A DNA stretch of 64,000 nucleotides from Taiwanofungus camphoratus (lineage: Eukaryota; Basidiomycota; Agaricomycetes; Polyporales; Taiwanofungaceae). Location: assembly GCA_003999685.1 (NCBI GenBank), contig CP021232.1:806001-870000 (forward strand), in the 5' to 3' direction. A program made the translations under genes and the position numbers. The notes under the pieces were generated by a model that worked only from the letters and a program-made list of their open reading frames with translations, was not told where the DNA came from and did not search any database. The number at the start of each line of letters is the position of its first letter. The stretch's first letter is position 1. Below are positions 9,576 through 23,910 of the stretch, piece by piece.

Positions 9576-12500
9576 ATGTCCGACATAGAGGAAGATGCTA
9601 TTTTGAACAGCGGAGGCCTCCTCGAAGACAACGAGGAAGTAGGAGATCAAGAGCAGCGTGAAGAAAGCCCGCAGAAGAATCGGCGGCAAGACGATGATGA
9701 GGAAGAGGACGAAGACGAGGATGAGGAGGAAGATGAAGATGAGGAGGATGAAGATCCGGGTACTGAGAGAGGAAAGAAGAGAGCCAAGGTTTGTGTACGC
9801 TCTATGTTGAAAACTCCCGTCAATGCTCACACTCTTCACAGCACCGGCACAAACGTCCCGCAGTGAACCGCTTCCTCGATGTAGAGGCCGAGGTCGATGA
9901 AGATGAAGAGGAGGATGAGGATGAGGACGAGTTTGCACGTGGTAAGCTTGTCACTACTCTTCTCTGAAGATTTTCCCAATTTCCGATGTAGACGAGTTCA
10001 TCGCCGACGTTGGTGGCGAGGGCGAAGAAGACGTAGCCCGAAGAGCAGCGGACCATGCGCGGTTTGACAGGCGTGAGCGAGAACTTGACGACCAGGACCT
10101 TGCGAAGATCGCCGAAGATGTCAGTCAGCGTTACAGGCGGACGGCGGTGCGGTATTCAGGCGACATGAGCGACATTCCACAGCGGCTCCTTATGCCGTCG
10201 GTACACGATGCCAATTTGTGGCAGGTCCGCGTCAGAGTACGTGTGAAGATTCTTCTATTAGACTTGATACTCATGATAACATCCACAGCCTGGCAAGGAA
10301 CGCGATCTGGTTTTCAGCCTGATGCGGAAAGCCATTGACCTGGAGTACTCGAATCGACCCCTCCAAATCCTGTCCGCATTCCAGCGAGACTCGCTTCCGG
10401 GGATGATCTACGTAGAGGCTCGTAGTGCCAAGCAAGTGAATGAAGCTTGCCACGGATTAGTGGGGATCTACCCGAGCCGAGGGATTGTGCTGGTCCCAAT
10501 CGAGGAGATGGCGAGTCTACTGCAGATAAAGAAGCAGGACTTGACAGTGACGCCCGGGAGCTGGGTACGGATCAAACGGGGCAAGTATCAGGGTGATCTT
10601 GCGCAAGTGATGGACATCACGGAGAACGGGGAGGAGGTTGGCTTGAAGTTCATCCCGCGAATCGACTTGAATCCTAAGGATGATGCGGCGATCGATGGGA
10701 AGAAGCGGAAGAAGGCGGGGAGTGGGTTATCATCGTTCAGCATGCGCCCGCCCCAGCGCTTCTTCAACTACGAGGAAGCAGTGAAGGTGTACGGGCGCAA
10801 GGCAGTATCGAAGCGCAATCAGGTGTATGTGTTCCAGAACGACACGTACAAGGACGGCTTTATTGAAAAGGACTTCCGCCTGACCGCGCTTCAGTTGGAC
10901 AATGTGAACCCGACCTTGGACGAAATCACTCGGTTTACTCGAGGTCAGGACGGCACGGAGAACGAGTCCAGTGTGGACCTTTCTATCATCGCTGAAGCTT
11001 CGCGGAAAGCAGCAATCTCAGTATTACAACCCGGTGATCATGTTGAAGTCTTCGAAGGTGAACAGTCTGGAGTGCATGGGACTGTCCACTCCATCGAACA
11101 AGACATTGTCACAATCCAGCCTGTCGGAGTCGACTTTGATGGCCAGCGAATTCAAATACCCGCTAGAAGTCTCCGAAAGAGATTCAAGCCTGGAGATCAT
11201 GTCAAGGTAATGACTGGCAAGAACGCCGATGAGACTGGTCTGGTTGTCTCTGTTGTCGACAATGTGGTTACGTTCCTGTCGGATATGTCGATGCAAGAGG
11301 TATGTATCCAGACTTCATTTCAAACAAAAACGTTTTTCTGAAGGATGTCTTCAGGTTTCTGTGTTCTCAAAAGACTTGCGTGAAGCTGCCGAAGTTGGCA
11401 CGGGAACGAACGTCGTAGGAAATTACGAGTTGCATGATCTCGTTCAGCTCGAGTAAGTTAAATATTGATTACCGTTGATTTGCTCCGCTAATACACGTCA
11501 CAGTTTGCAGACGGTCGGCGTTATTTTTAAAACTGAAAGAGATTCGTTTCGCGTTTTGGATCAGAATGGCCAGGTACGGCTCGTTCAGCCACATCAGATC
11601 TCAATGCGGCGAGATTCGAACAGAGCTATTGCAACCGATTCTGAAGGGCACGAATTGCGTATCAACGACAATGTCAGAGAGGTCGATGGAGAGGTCTGTA
11701 ATATGTACTCCTCTTTTGACCTTGTAGATTCTGACACAAAACATACAGGGGCGAAAAGGACGGGTATTACACACCCACCAATCATTCTTCGCATTTCTGC
11801 ATAATCGTGACTACAATGAGAATAGCGGCGTTTTTGTCACTCGTGCCAGGTCTTTGGTGTCCCTAGCTCCAAAGGGAAACGTCATGAAACTTGGATCTGC
11901 GGATTTGTCAAAAATGAATCCTGCTCTCACTGGCGGAGCAATGGGCGGCATGGTCGGCTCTGGGAATATTGGTCGCGGTCCACGAGACCGATTGATCGGT
12001 GTCACGGTAGCGGTCATCAAAGGTCCTAGCAAGGGCTATGTTGGCACTATCAAGGATACCAATGGCCCAGTTGCTCGGGTTGAGTTATACACGTCGAACA
12101 AAGTGATCACTATCGACAAAGTGAAGTTGAAAAGGAGGCTGTGCGCGGCGTTTTGCTAATTTCCCAAGTTTTCAGCTCATGTATTTCTAGTGCTGACGGT
12201 ACTCTCGTGGAACTCGAAGGCAAATACGGCTCAATGGGTCCTCCAAGTACACCGAATTCCTTCAGTCAAGGTGGACGCACACCCGCATGGAACACAGGGG
12301 GCCGGACGCCGAATCCTTACAACGATGGTCGCACGCCCGCATGGACGGCCTCTTCACGTACACCGAATCCATATGCCGATGGGAAGACACCCGCCTGGAA
12401 TGCTTCAGCTCGTACACCGAATCCATATGCTCAAGATGGCGGGCGAACACCGGCATGGAACGTGTCCTCACGGACTCCTAATCCATACAACTCTGGCGCG

Positions 12501-13429
12501 ACACCTGCTAGACCAACCTGGGGTGGTGCAACGCCCGGTAGGTCGAATTGGGGTGCGGCGTCACCAAAGCCGAATAACAATAATCCAGGGTGGGGCTCTC
12601 CAAGTCGTCCATCAGGTGGTTGGGGTGATGGCTCTTCAAGTGCTTGGGTAAGTGGTTAATTGGGACCACTCATTGTCACTGATTTTGAGTCTTTAAATCA
12701 GGGCGAGCCACCTCCTGCGGCTCAAACTCCTGGATATGCCCTAACCCCTGCTGCTGACGGCGGTCCTACACCTGGGCCCTATGCTGCCGCCCCAACTCCG
12801 GGATTGTATGACCAGTATTCTGATTTCCGGACGCCTGGAGTTGTAACCCCATGGCAAAGTGCAACAACTCCTGGTGTGTCCACCGGAGGATACGAAAGTC
12901 AGGAGGCTAACCTTGGTGAGTTGCATGATGACGGTTGTTTACTCATGGCGAGTGGGATACTTATGACGCTGCAGAGCTTCCCGCGAGATGGCTCCTTGAC
13001 CCGGACATCGTTTCAAAGCGTGGTATGGTCGTTGAAGTCAAGGGTTCGTTTGGTACAAATGAACAAACTAAGTGGCACAACGGCGACTACGAAGGCATGC
13101 AAGGTGTTGTGCTATCCGTTTTCGATACGCACAATGAGCACTTCCAAAGGACTGCGCGCGTACGATTTGAGAAGTCGCTGGACCCGACGCAACCATACCA
13201 GGCAGTGCCAGTAGATTTCCTCTGGCCAGTGCACCCGGACAAGCTGGACGAAGAAGTGATGATCCTACCACCTGCCCGACACAAGGGCCAGGAGGCTAAG
13301 GTGCACATGGTAGAACATGGTGGCGACATGGTCATCACCACCAAGACATACATGGTCCTAGAAACCAATGCGGAAAAATTGGTGCGGATCTGGAATATCG
13401 ATGACGAAGGAAACCGGATACGGGCGTGA
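9576..13429 (+). CDS. SPT5: Transcription elongation factor SPT5
   Basis: Partner of SPT4 in DSIF; clamps RNA polymerase II during elongation and recruits capping and processing factors. Exons: 9576-9788, 9842-9941, 9992-10236, 10289-11299, 11355-11452, 11504-11693, 11749-12140, 12191-12647, 12702-12915, 12975-13429; 1124 residues. Order: acidic N-terminus with long Asp/Glu runs (about 1-105); NGN domain from ERDLVFSLMRKAID (about 190-280), including RGIVLVPIEEM; KOW modules beginning TPGSWVRIKRGKYQGD, LQPGDHVEVFEGEQSG, FKPGDHVKVMTGKN, LIGVTVAVIKGPSKGYVGTI; then a C-terminal repeat region (about 760-860) alternating TPAW and TPNPY; finally a conserved C-terminal KOW-like domain (DIVSKRGMVVEVKGSF onward). 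Start is the ATG of MSDIEEDAILN just after a CACCACC leader. Convergent with UVE1. Confidence 0.96.
12255..12555 (+). repeat. SPT5 C-terminal repeat (CTR), TPAW/TPNPY type
   Basis: Within exon 8, about five alternating pairs of (G)GRTPAWN and SRTPNPY occur, ending in simpler ATPGR/ATPAR units; exon 9 adds further QTPGYA and PTPGLY units. Each holds a Thr-Pro, the expected kinase (P-TEFb/Bur1 type) site in SPT5 CTRs. DNA units are about 60 bp and not identical. Confidence 0.85.
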
Positions 13430-13776
13430 CACATCGATCCCCTTGATCCTGTTCTCTTACTGCTGTTGTTGTCCTTGCCATCTTACCCTCTGTATCAATA
13501 TTATTCTCTAAATGCTCTCTGCCCACGTCCTTGCATTAAGCAGGTCTTTGAGATGATCATAACATATGGACAACCAGGCGGACATATTTCCACAGCTGCA
13601 AAATAACGAGAGAGCTGAATAATGCACTAGCTATCTCCAAAGGTGTTGTATTTCGGAAGAATGATGGTCTCTAATGGATTTCATCTGCGTGCGTCTTTAA
13701 AATAACTCATACTTAAGCCTGAGCGTTCTCAGTCGAGCCTGGGAAAAAAGTAAGTGCTTGAAGGGATACCAAATAT

Positions 13777-16615
13777 TCAAGAAAACAAACTTTGGGTGAT
13801 TTTCCTTTTCCTCTTTTTCTTCCTCACAGACTGCCCGTCCTTGCATTGCTGAGCCTCCTGCTTCACGGTCTCCGCATTTCCTGCCGCTTCGGGATGCTCA
13901 TCTGCCTCGACTACCTCTACGGGTGCACCATCGACGGGCTCGACACTCTCTTCCTGATTCAACGGTAGAGCAACTTTTTCTTTCTTGGAGTGCTTTCGTT
14001 GTTTTGTTACTTTCGTACCTCTAGGGGTGGTCTCGGTGTCGTTATTTTCTCCAGAATTTTCCTCACCCATACCGCTTGCTTTCTTGGTACGCTTCGAAAT
14101 TGCAAGCTGGAGATCAGTGCTAGGGTTACCTGTAACAGATATTTCTGCGCCAGTTCGCCGCTTCCGCGGAGAAGCTTTCGCAAGCTTCGACGTGTCTGTT
14201 CCATTAGTGATATCCTCATCCTTGACCGCATCTGAATCTACGAGTCCAATGAGCTGAATGCGGCAATAAATCGCTAATAGTAGGAACGAACCGTCTAAGT
14301 CTCTTTTTCCTTTCGAGCCTGAGCGCGTTCGCATAATGGCTATACTAGCCTCCCCGTCTCCTTCCATGCCATCCTCTTCCTCGGCCTGGTCTTCACTGCG
14401 GTTCTTCCCGCGCACGAACGGCCGCGGGGGCTTCTCGGGACGGAGGTTCTCATGAATAACGGGCTCAAGGTCATATATCCTGTAAAGATGGAACACCGCC
14501 TGCTCCTTGTCCTTCGCCTGCGAAAAAAAATTAGCGTCCGAGTCGGTGCTGCCCAAAATTGGACTGCAGATAGCGATCCCAGGCATCCGTATCGAAAGCG
14601 GAAGTAGGTGTGGAGGGGGGTTGAAGAAAGAGCTCACTTCGATCATTAAGTCCATGTCTTCAGGCAGATCCACCGGCAGCTCGTGGCAGCGGTCGGCATG
14701 CGCGCGTTTCTCCATCACCGATTCTGCCCCGGGGCGGGGAGAGGAAAGGTGCTGCTTGGGCCTGATGCCCTTCTGCGTCCATGTTGCGGCGATGCGCGGG
14801 AGAAGCTCGGGAAGTGGATGCATACTCGGCTGAGAATAGAACCCACGACCAGTGATGGAATCGGTCCCAGAAATAACCAGATTCGGAGGGGGTTGGAGAA
14901 GGTCAGTAGGCTGATGCTGTTGTACGAAATACGTGACGTACATTAATCCAATCGTGGTGGTAGTCAAACTACGTTTTGAGTCGCAATTGTCTCATTGTTC
15001 CACATTCTACAGGGCTCAAAGATATGGACTCACTACGAGCGGGACGCCAAGTTCCTCGCAGACAGGCAGCAAGTCGTCTGCACTGTAACATATCTTCGCA
15101 AGCAATGCGCCCCTTTGAACGGACCACCTACGGAAGTTGCGAGGGACTCACCTCGTCGTTCTCGAGCACAAGCCGCGCACGCATCTCGTCTGTCAACCGC
15201 GTGCGGTAGTTCTCACGAAAGCGCTCGAGTGTCCCTGGCTTGTTGCCGTACACGCCCTGCAATCACCATGCGTCAGTTTCGATGGAAGAGTGGTGTGAAA
15301 GTGCGCCGCAGTGCATGTGTGAGAGTGTGAAGGGACTAGGGGTGGAAGGAGAGAAACCCATACCCCCATGTGAATGATGATCACGCTGTCCTGGTCGAGG
15401 CCCATGTATCGCATGAGCTGACAGTGGTCTGAACAAATACGGTCACAAACCGGCACTTAGGAAGGGAAGGGAAGGCGTACAATCCAGCTCGCGCACGGAC
15501 GCGGTGACGACATCGTCCTTTGGGGATGCGAGCTGAGTGAACTGAGCGCACCGATCGTCGAAGCACGGGAATAAATCAATGCAGAAAACGGGTATTGATT
15601 CTGACGAAACGCACCTGCCCCGGGTGCGAGGTGAGCCGGTGGCCGTAGCGCTTCGCTAGATCACCTGCTGCCTGCGAGTAGTTACGCTCGTCGGTAAAGG
15701 GGATCTGAGGAGGAATAGGCGCACCTTGAGCTCCTCTGCGGCGTACTCCAGCGAGTAGCCGTACGTCCCGTGTGAGGCGAAGGGGAACATCTCGGAGGAG
15801 AGGCGGAAGAATCGGACCCTGTTATCTTCGTTCCACTGTCAACTCGCGAGCCATCAGCTTTTGCGAGTCGCCACCACACAAATGCGGCAATACAACGAAA
15901 CAAGGACTCAGACACATGTTGGTTCGAGTAGTCGCGAGGTCAGACGTAGAGCGGGAAGAAGAGCCCACCTGGATGATCGTGAGCAGGTCTTTGCAGTTCT
16001 GGCGTCCGAGCTCCTTAGCGAAGTCGAGCCCGTTCTTACGAATTGTGTCGAGGCGGCAGGTGCGCGAACAGAAAACAGACTCGGATGCGGGCTTGCGTGC
16101 GCGGAGTATCGTGTTCAGGCATGCGTACCCAAGGCGACCTGCAGATGCCAAGTAGTTATACTCAATTGTGGACCGAATGCCGGAAAGAAGAACGTCAAGG
16201 CGAAATGAAGAGCGCCACGGAGCACTCAAGATATGCTAATCTGAACCATCGCCAAACTAGTAGAGAGTGACATACCCTTGAAATTTGTCGTCTTGCGTTC
16301 GACAGGCGGGATGTCATACACGACTGGTTCCGCGTCCTTCTTGCCCCTTCGCCTTTTAACGGTCGTCTCTGCCTTGCATGTCTCAGACTCAAGCTCTGTC
16401 AGGGGACTTTCATCTGCAACATTGGATATACTCTCTTCTGCATTTGAGAATCTTGATTCGGCGTCCACAGCCTTGTTCTTGGGTTGCTCATTGGCGGACC
16501 TTCGCTTACGGGGCGTGGTACCTGATGGATCCCGGACAGCGACTTCTGTCTCACGTATGATGGCTACAGCAGTGTGCCCCCTCTCTTCGGGGACAACGCG
16601 TTTCCTCTTAGCCAT
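13777..16615 (-). CDS. UVE1: UV-damage endonuclease UVE1 (UVDE)
   Basis: Nicks DNA immediately 5' of UV photoproducts and some other lesions, starting an alternative excision repair; acts in nucleus and, in some fungi, mitochondria. Twelve exons on the minus strand: 16615-16276, 16138-15969, 15835-15725, 15671-15615, 15541-15481, 15428-15364, 15256-15152, 15093-15034, 14968-14942, 14829-14638, 14517-14292, 14237-13777; 624 residues. After a basic, disordered N-terminus (KRKRVV, TPRKRRSANEQ) the TIM-barrel runs about residues 114-410: RLGYACLNTILR, FCSRTCRLDTIRKNGLDF, FRLSSEMFPFASH, RLTSHPGQFTQLASPKDD, IIIHMGG, LVLENDEICYSADDLLPVCE, DYHHDWIN, KQHLSSPRPG, RAHADRC and DMDLMIEAKDKEQAVFHLYR, holding the metal-ligand His, Asp and Glu residues. 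A long charged, basic tail follows. Exon 9 is 27 nt. The last intron (14238-14291) is 54 nt and stop-free. Confidence 0.94.
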
Positions 16616-16765
16616 GGCGGTGCTGAAAGCCCCTTTCAAATTCGCCTCTGCCAATGGAGGAGAGTCAAGAGACCAGAGAGGATGTTCGGAAATGAAAGGT
16701 CGAATGCTCAAGCTGACTGCGGCGCGGCGGGAAACAACAGCACGAAGAGGGAGGTAAACGCGCAT
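16616..16765 (-). other. Possible 50-residue mitochondrial targeting extension of UVE1
   Basis: The UVE1 frame stays open upstream to an ATG at 16765. The added residues begin MRVYLPLRAVVSRRAAVSLS and continue RPFISEH: Arg-rich, hydroxylated and almost without acidic residues in the first 25, as in a mitochondrial presequence. Alternative long and short UVE1 forms with mitochondrial function are known from Cryptococcus neoformans. Start at 16615 (MAKRKRVV) would give the nuclear form. Confidence 0.5.
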
Positions 16766-18239
16766 GTGCTCCAGCTTTCATCGACCGTCCCTGCTTCCCT
16801 CTGAATAAAATGAGTGTCAGCCTACGCCCGAGTCACGCTGCACGCCACGCCCTGTCGATCGCGGGCCCCTATACCGAAGCTCGGTCATTGTCGTAATACT
16901 AGTAATCAGTTTGGGTCCAACAATTTGAACATATGTTTTTACGAGCAATTGCTGGCCACGACTGGCATCCATGCACGACCGGGCGATGGAGAGCGTGAAA
17001 GCAACGCCAGCGATCGCGGTATAACGAAGAGTCAAAGACGCTGGAGACCGCGATCGATACCACGAAAGTTTAATTCGCGTGGCTATCACGCGACGGCTTC
17101 CCTATAGCTGCGGCCTTGAACTTGAAGCGCTGGTTCCTTTGGACTATTCATGTAACAGGCATACGCTGTTCACAACCGGAGAAAAGGTCAGGGATTTCAA
17201 GACCATCGCTTCGGATTATTTGTGGATCCAGTAACCGACGTTATTCAAGAGGGGCCGTGATGTTGGTGACTAGATCATAGGACTAGAACAGAGAATAGCC
17301 TTCTGGATACTCGCATTCGTTCGACGGATAATGAGTGGTGTTGAAACTGGATGTAACTTGCCTATGACAAGAGCAGAACCACTCAGCCATTTCATTCTTG
17401 ACCCGTTGTATAATTCCGGCCGCCCAATCTGTAATGGCATCTCAGGCCGCGGACATGTGTAGAGTCCACAAATACGTTATCAGGACACATCCACTGTTCA
17501 AGACTTGCTTCCTACTGAGCTCGTCGCCACTGAAGTTCACCCCATTTTTACTCTTGTTCTCGTCGATCGCTTTAGGCCACTCGAGACGTCTAAAGGTCCT
17601 GATAAGGGATGTCTATAAAATCTTAGAGACTTACGTTCCATCACTTTCATCCTCCATCTTTGTTGATCACTGCGATCAGTAGTGGAGGATGTGAGTGGAT
17701 TAGATGTCATCATCAAAGTGGTCACCTCTCCTTCCGCAAGAAACTTAGGCAGAGGTGATGTGGATATCGATGTGATTTGCACTGGCTGCTCACTGGGTTG
17801 GCAAGAGCGTCAGCCAACTTTGCAAATACCTCCACCAACTCTCGCTGCTTTCGATGGTAGCGAAGTCAGCAGAAGCTGTTGCACCTGCTTGGGACTTCAG
17901 AAATTTCAAACGAAGTATTTCATCATTTCGCGCTTGTGAAGAGGTCTTCCATGGAGACATCCGGGGTCGACAATCGCTGACCATGACAATGCGGCTTTGA
18001 TCCAATTAAATATAACGGACAGTCGGAATACTGGGCAGCGACAGTTGGCTATATTTCAGTCATGACAATACTTCTCCGACTTGCATGAGACTACAAAAAG
18101 TATCATTAGCCGCCAAACTTATAGGAAGAAGAGTTTATCCGCGTCACAGGCACTGACGCGTGTCACGTGACAACATGGAACAGTGGATTAATAGAGGGCT
18201 GGAGGAGATCTGGCACGTTCGACCTCACCCTCTTCATCG
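16766..18239. other. Intergenic region, no supported gene
   Basis: Several open frames of 60-100 codons occur on both strands (for example 17398-17682 plus, 17790-18005 minus) but none shows a recognised domain or plausible exon chain. The ends should contain the divergent promoters of UVE1 and the phosphoglucomutase. Confidence 0.4.
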
Positions 18240-20341
<2,102 letters not shown>

Positions 20342-20544
20342 GGATTCATTGGTACTGAAAGGACTGCGAGGAATGTTTTGGGGTTTGGACACTGGAGGAT
20401 CAATTCTGTACTCACACATATATCCCTCGTTTTACATTAATGAGGAGACGAATAAATGAAATGACATGTATGAATTGCTTGCACGAATCAAACCCAAAAT
20501 TCAGTTGCAAGTTGATACGATAGTGTCTGACAACCTGTTCTAGC

Positions 20545-22388
20545 CTAAGTTCGTACCACAAGAAATTGCTCCGGTATCTCAGGACTCTCGTAAGATGACA
20601 GACGCACGTCGACTGTAACCGAGCCATCCTCCTGAAGACTCGTAACTCGCTCGACCTACGCCGCGCAAGGGTAGAGATAATATTAAGATCAAGTTAGCTG
20701 CCAAGACCCTGGGAACCGTATTCTGCAGCACGTACCTGCCATACACGAGTGTTATATCCAAATTGAACCAGATGTGGCCCGCATTGCTTGACAATGGACA
20801 GGATTCTATCGCGGGACACCATAGGCACGTCTCCTGACATGACATCAAGTGGACGGTTGACGTGCACGGCACGCAAGCTTGGTGCCTGTGCCAAGCACGG
20901 TCCTAAGGCTTCCTGCAATACAAACCTACATGAGCACTTGTTCTCGATGTTACATTACCGCGTACATACCAGCACATGCTGCTCCACGACCACGAATAGT
21001 TGCTCTAGTTGCGGGCAACGCCGACAGATGTCCTCGATTGCTGTGATGTTCATCCGCATGCGATGCACTGAGAAACGGCGCAGGCGCTCGCCGTGCACAT
21101 TTACAATATCCGAACAGAATGCGGTGCCAAGTGCGGGTCCAACCTCTCCGCCAACAGTCGAAATGTGGAACTGCTCGATTGGTGCGGGCGAAAGGAGTGC
21201 ACGTACGTGCGTTTCCCACGCGGAGTCTGTCTGTGTATTCACGGCAAGTGTGATGGAACGTAGACTCCTGAGGGCATCTGTATGTGTGCATTGCTGTGCG
21301 AAGCGTGCTATATCCTATGACAGTTGGTATGGATCCAGCGCAACGAGGGACGACGGAACGACTTACGAAGGCAGACGAGAGTCCTTCCATGCCGAGGGAT
21401 AGAAGGCCCTTTTCATTCGCAGCAAGCACAGCCGATAATCCCTCGTCTGTCACCTTTGGACATCCGACGATATATAGGTGATCTAAACTTGCAAGACTCG
21501 GCGCTAAGGTCTCCAAGAGTCCATCGTTTAGAAGCGGTGAAGACTATGTGGTACATATGAACATCGAGGCTCATGCATGTGATACAGGACGAGTCACCTT
21601 GCAGATCAGCGACAGGTGCCGAAGTGTACCAGCAGTGTGTCGCGCCCAGACAGGCAAGGTATCGATCACTGGGCCGCTTGGCATAATAAGGACAATGCGG
21701 CGTAGATTTGTGAACTTCGTGAGAATACGTGGATCATAATTTCCATGGTGGTGACCATTGATCTCGAGCTCCTCTAGCTGAGGGCATAGGAGAAGTGTTT
21801 CAAGAATGGCGGAGGTCAGCGAGCCATCGCGTGTCCATGTGCACGATCGGAGGTTGATACAATTTTGAATGCCCTTGAGACACAGTATACGGGCGTCTTC
21901 TGAGTCGGCCGATTGCAATGCTTTGGGAAAATCGCGAATGACTGTTGCATAAATCAAGTCAAGCACAGGTGAACACACGGGAGGCCTGCAGCTGGTCCGA
22001 GATCGACAGAACGCCGTGACACAACAACTGCTACATGCGCCAACAAGGTCTGTCGGTCTCGGAAAAGCACCAAGACAGAGAATACACCTACCAAGTTGTC
22101 TAACGTACTTCGCGAGATGAGAATGCTGAGAGAGAGTCCGAAACAATCTGATCACCTGCAATCACCATGAGGAATGCCGCTTTCCGGAGATTCGAGGATG
22201 ATGCCCACCTTTACTTTGCCTTCCTTATGCCATGCGTATATAAAGGCACGTTCATACAACTGAGGCACAACAAATCCGTGAAATGATTTGTTAACGAGAG
22301 ACAACGCTGCAAGATGACTGGGGCAGACGACATGTCGCAAGATAATTGGAAGCAGCTCTAAAGGGAGATCCGGAAACTCTGTCATCAC
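20545..22388 (-). CDS. F-box protein with leucine-rich C-terminal region
   Basis: Probable substrate adaptor of an SCF ubiquitin ligase; target unknown. Seven exons on the minus strand: 22388-22209, 22155-22092, 21941-21598, 21543-21367, 21314-20970, 20912-20736, 20655-20545; 465 residues, every junction in phase. The F-box is residues 4-45 (FPDLPLELLPIILRHVV, HLAALSLVNKSFHGFVVPQL, Tyr-Glu-Arg). Then irregular leucine-rich strands follow, such as LCPQLEELEINGHHHGNYD, LASLDHLYIVGCPKVTDEGL (a Cys-containing F-box/LRR-type repeat), RRCPQLEQLFVVVEQH and LAQAPSLRAVHVNRPL. Ends EQFLVVRT. This is the large, fast-diverging agaricomycete F-box family; three more members or remnants lie in this window. 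Tail-to-tail with the phosphoglucomutase, 203 bp apart. Confidence 0.85.
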
Positions 22389-23001
22389 AAAGATCTATAT
22401 TCTCGTTGATATACAGATGTTCCGCTGTAGATTTTGGTAGTCAACGGAGAACAACATTTGATGATCCTTATAGTGCTTACACAACGTACATACCTACTCT
22501 TGAGCGGCCCAAGCCTGAGAGTCAGCGGTATCCTGCGAGACTTCATTGACGCCACATGCCGGCCTTTACAGTGCAGCCAACTTCTTCAACGTCGGCATAG
22601 TAAGACGTGCTCTGAATAAGTGGTATTGTAGTCTACTCTTTATAATGATCCATCTCGGATCGAAAAATATTCATCAATGCTGCTTGCATCTTAAGAGTCC
22701 CACGTACGGTTTCTCGAATTCGATATAACAGACACATTATGATACTAGTATTCATGTGCTCGCCGGAGCCAGACAACGATTGATTAAACATTCCATGAAG
22801 TACACTCAAAACTAAGCAGGCAATGTAAGTAAACAAAAAGTATGAGTCGCAAATGACAAGCAGTGACGAAAACTGCTGCTACAACATCACATCTCAACGT
22901 CAGCGCTAGCGAGGCAAGGTCCTGTGAGTTCATAATACATCAAACTCGTGACAAATGATGTTAAGTCAGACTAGCCCTTCAACTCACCCACTGATTACAC
23001 G
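22389..23001. other. Intergenic region, nothing recognised
   Basis: AT-richer sequence without a supported exon on either strand; presumably the F-box promoter and the 3' end of the unknown gene to the right. Confidence 0.4.
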
Positions 23002-23910
23002 TCAAAACACAGCGCGATAAAGAGCATCAATACAAATTCCCGCACAGAAAGCACCAACAAGTGCGAGCCCTAATCCGAAATTGATTCTCATCCTTCTCTT
23101 CTCTCCCCGTTCTGGGCCTTCTGTCATGTGCACGGTGCTCTCAGTTGCCCGCCTATAGCCGCTGAGTCCTAACAAGCTACACATTGAATGCACAATGCGC
23201 TCCCGCAACGGCCCGAAGAGCGACAGCGAGAAGACCAAAACAGACTTGAGATGTAACGGATCCGACGCAGGACCTGCGCACGCATGCGAGAGCGACGGCC
23301 GTCGTGCCGTCTGTGCCCCTGCCTGATGCGCAGAGTAAGCAGGCCAGTCATCTTCAGGCCTTCCTTGCTCAAATTCACGCTGACGTGGAAGAGGGAGCGC
23401 CGTGCCCGCGCGCCTCCGGCGCAGGCCGATCGCTATATCTTGGGAGAGCGAGGCTTCCCATTCAGCCTCCCATTCGGCCTTGTTCCACTGTGTCCTGCCT
23501 CGTGCAGTCATGTCTGTCCGCATACGCTTCACAGCCCTCGGTCTGGTCCCGGTGCCAGCGCTGATACGCTCGACTGCGCGTTCGACCTCGCGCCACCGCA
23601 TAAAGCGTGCTGCGCCTTCGGACCGAAGGAGCGCCAGCGTCTCGGGGGAGCGGAAGAGTCCTGAGCGCAGCGCATAAGGAGTAGCCGGGCGGAAAGCAGA
23701 GATTGCCGCAGTTCCTGCTGTACAGACGGTAGGATGTAGTGGCGGAGAGAAGGTATGGGATGGATAAGATGGTTGCGCGGGGAGTGGTGGCACAACGATT
23801 AGTGGAATGTGTGGGCTGAGTTTACTGATGAGCATCTTCTCCGTAGGTGAAGGCGCTAGAACATCGCAATGTGGAATGTGGTCAGATCGGTGTGAGGAAG
23901 TACAAATCAA
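23002..23910 (-). CDS. Unknown protein with C-terminal membrane anchor
   Basis: An uninterrupted frame of 302 codons that I do not recognise. A second possible start lies at 23835 (MLISKLSPHIP), after which the protein is 277 residues; the first 25 residues are unremarkable, so the later start is equally likely. A Pro-rich N-terminal part is followed by a charged helical section (ARFMRWREVERAVERISAG; WNKAEWEAEWEASLSQDI) with Trp-Glu repeats, a basic patch, and a hydrophobic segment six residues before the stop (FGLGLALVGAFCAGICIDAL), which suggests a tail-anchored or C-terminally anchored membrane protein. It may be a continuation of, or partner to, the unknown gene at 24354-25577 on the same strand. 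No function can be assigned. Confidence 0.5.
   Translation of the reverse strand: MICTSSHRSDHIPHCDVLAPSPTEKMLISKLSPHIPLIVVPPLPAQPSYPSHTFSPPLHPTVCTAGTAAISAFRPATPYALRSGLFRSPETLALLRSEGAARFMRWREVERAVERISAGTGTRPRAVKRMRTDMTARGRTQWNKAEWEAEWEASLSQDIAIGLRRRRAGTALPLPRQREFEQGRPEDDWPAYSAHQAGAQTARRPSLSHACAGPASDPLHLKSVLVFSLSLFGPLRERIVHSMCSLLGLSGYRRATESTVHMTEGPERGEKRRMRINFGLGLALVGAFCAGICIDALYRAVF

Noticed and set aside
9561-9938. Minus-strand frame opposite the acidic N-terminus of SPT5
   Set aside because: Leu/Ile/Phe runs come from reverse translation of Asp/Glu codons.
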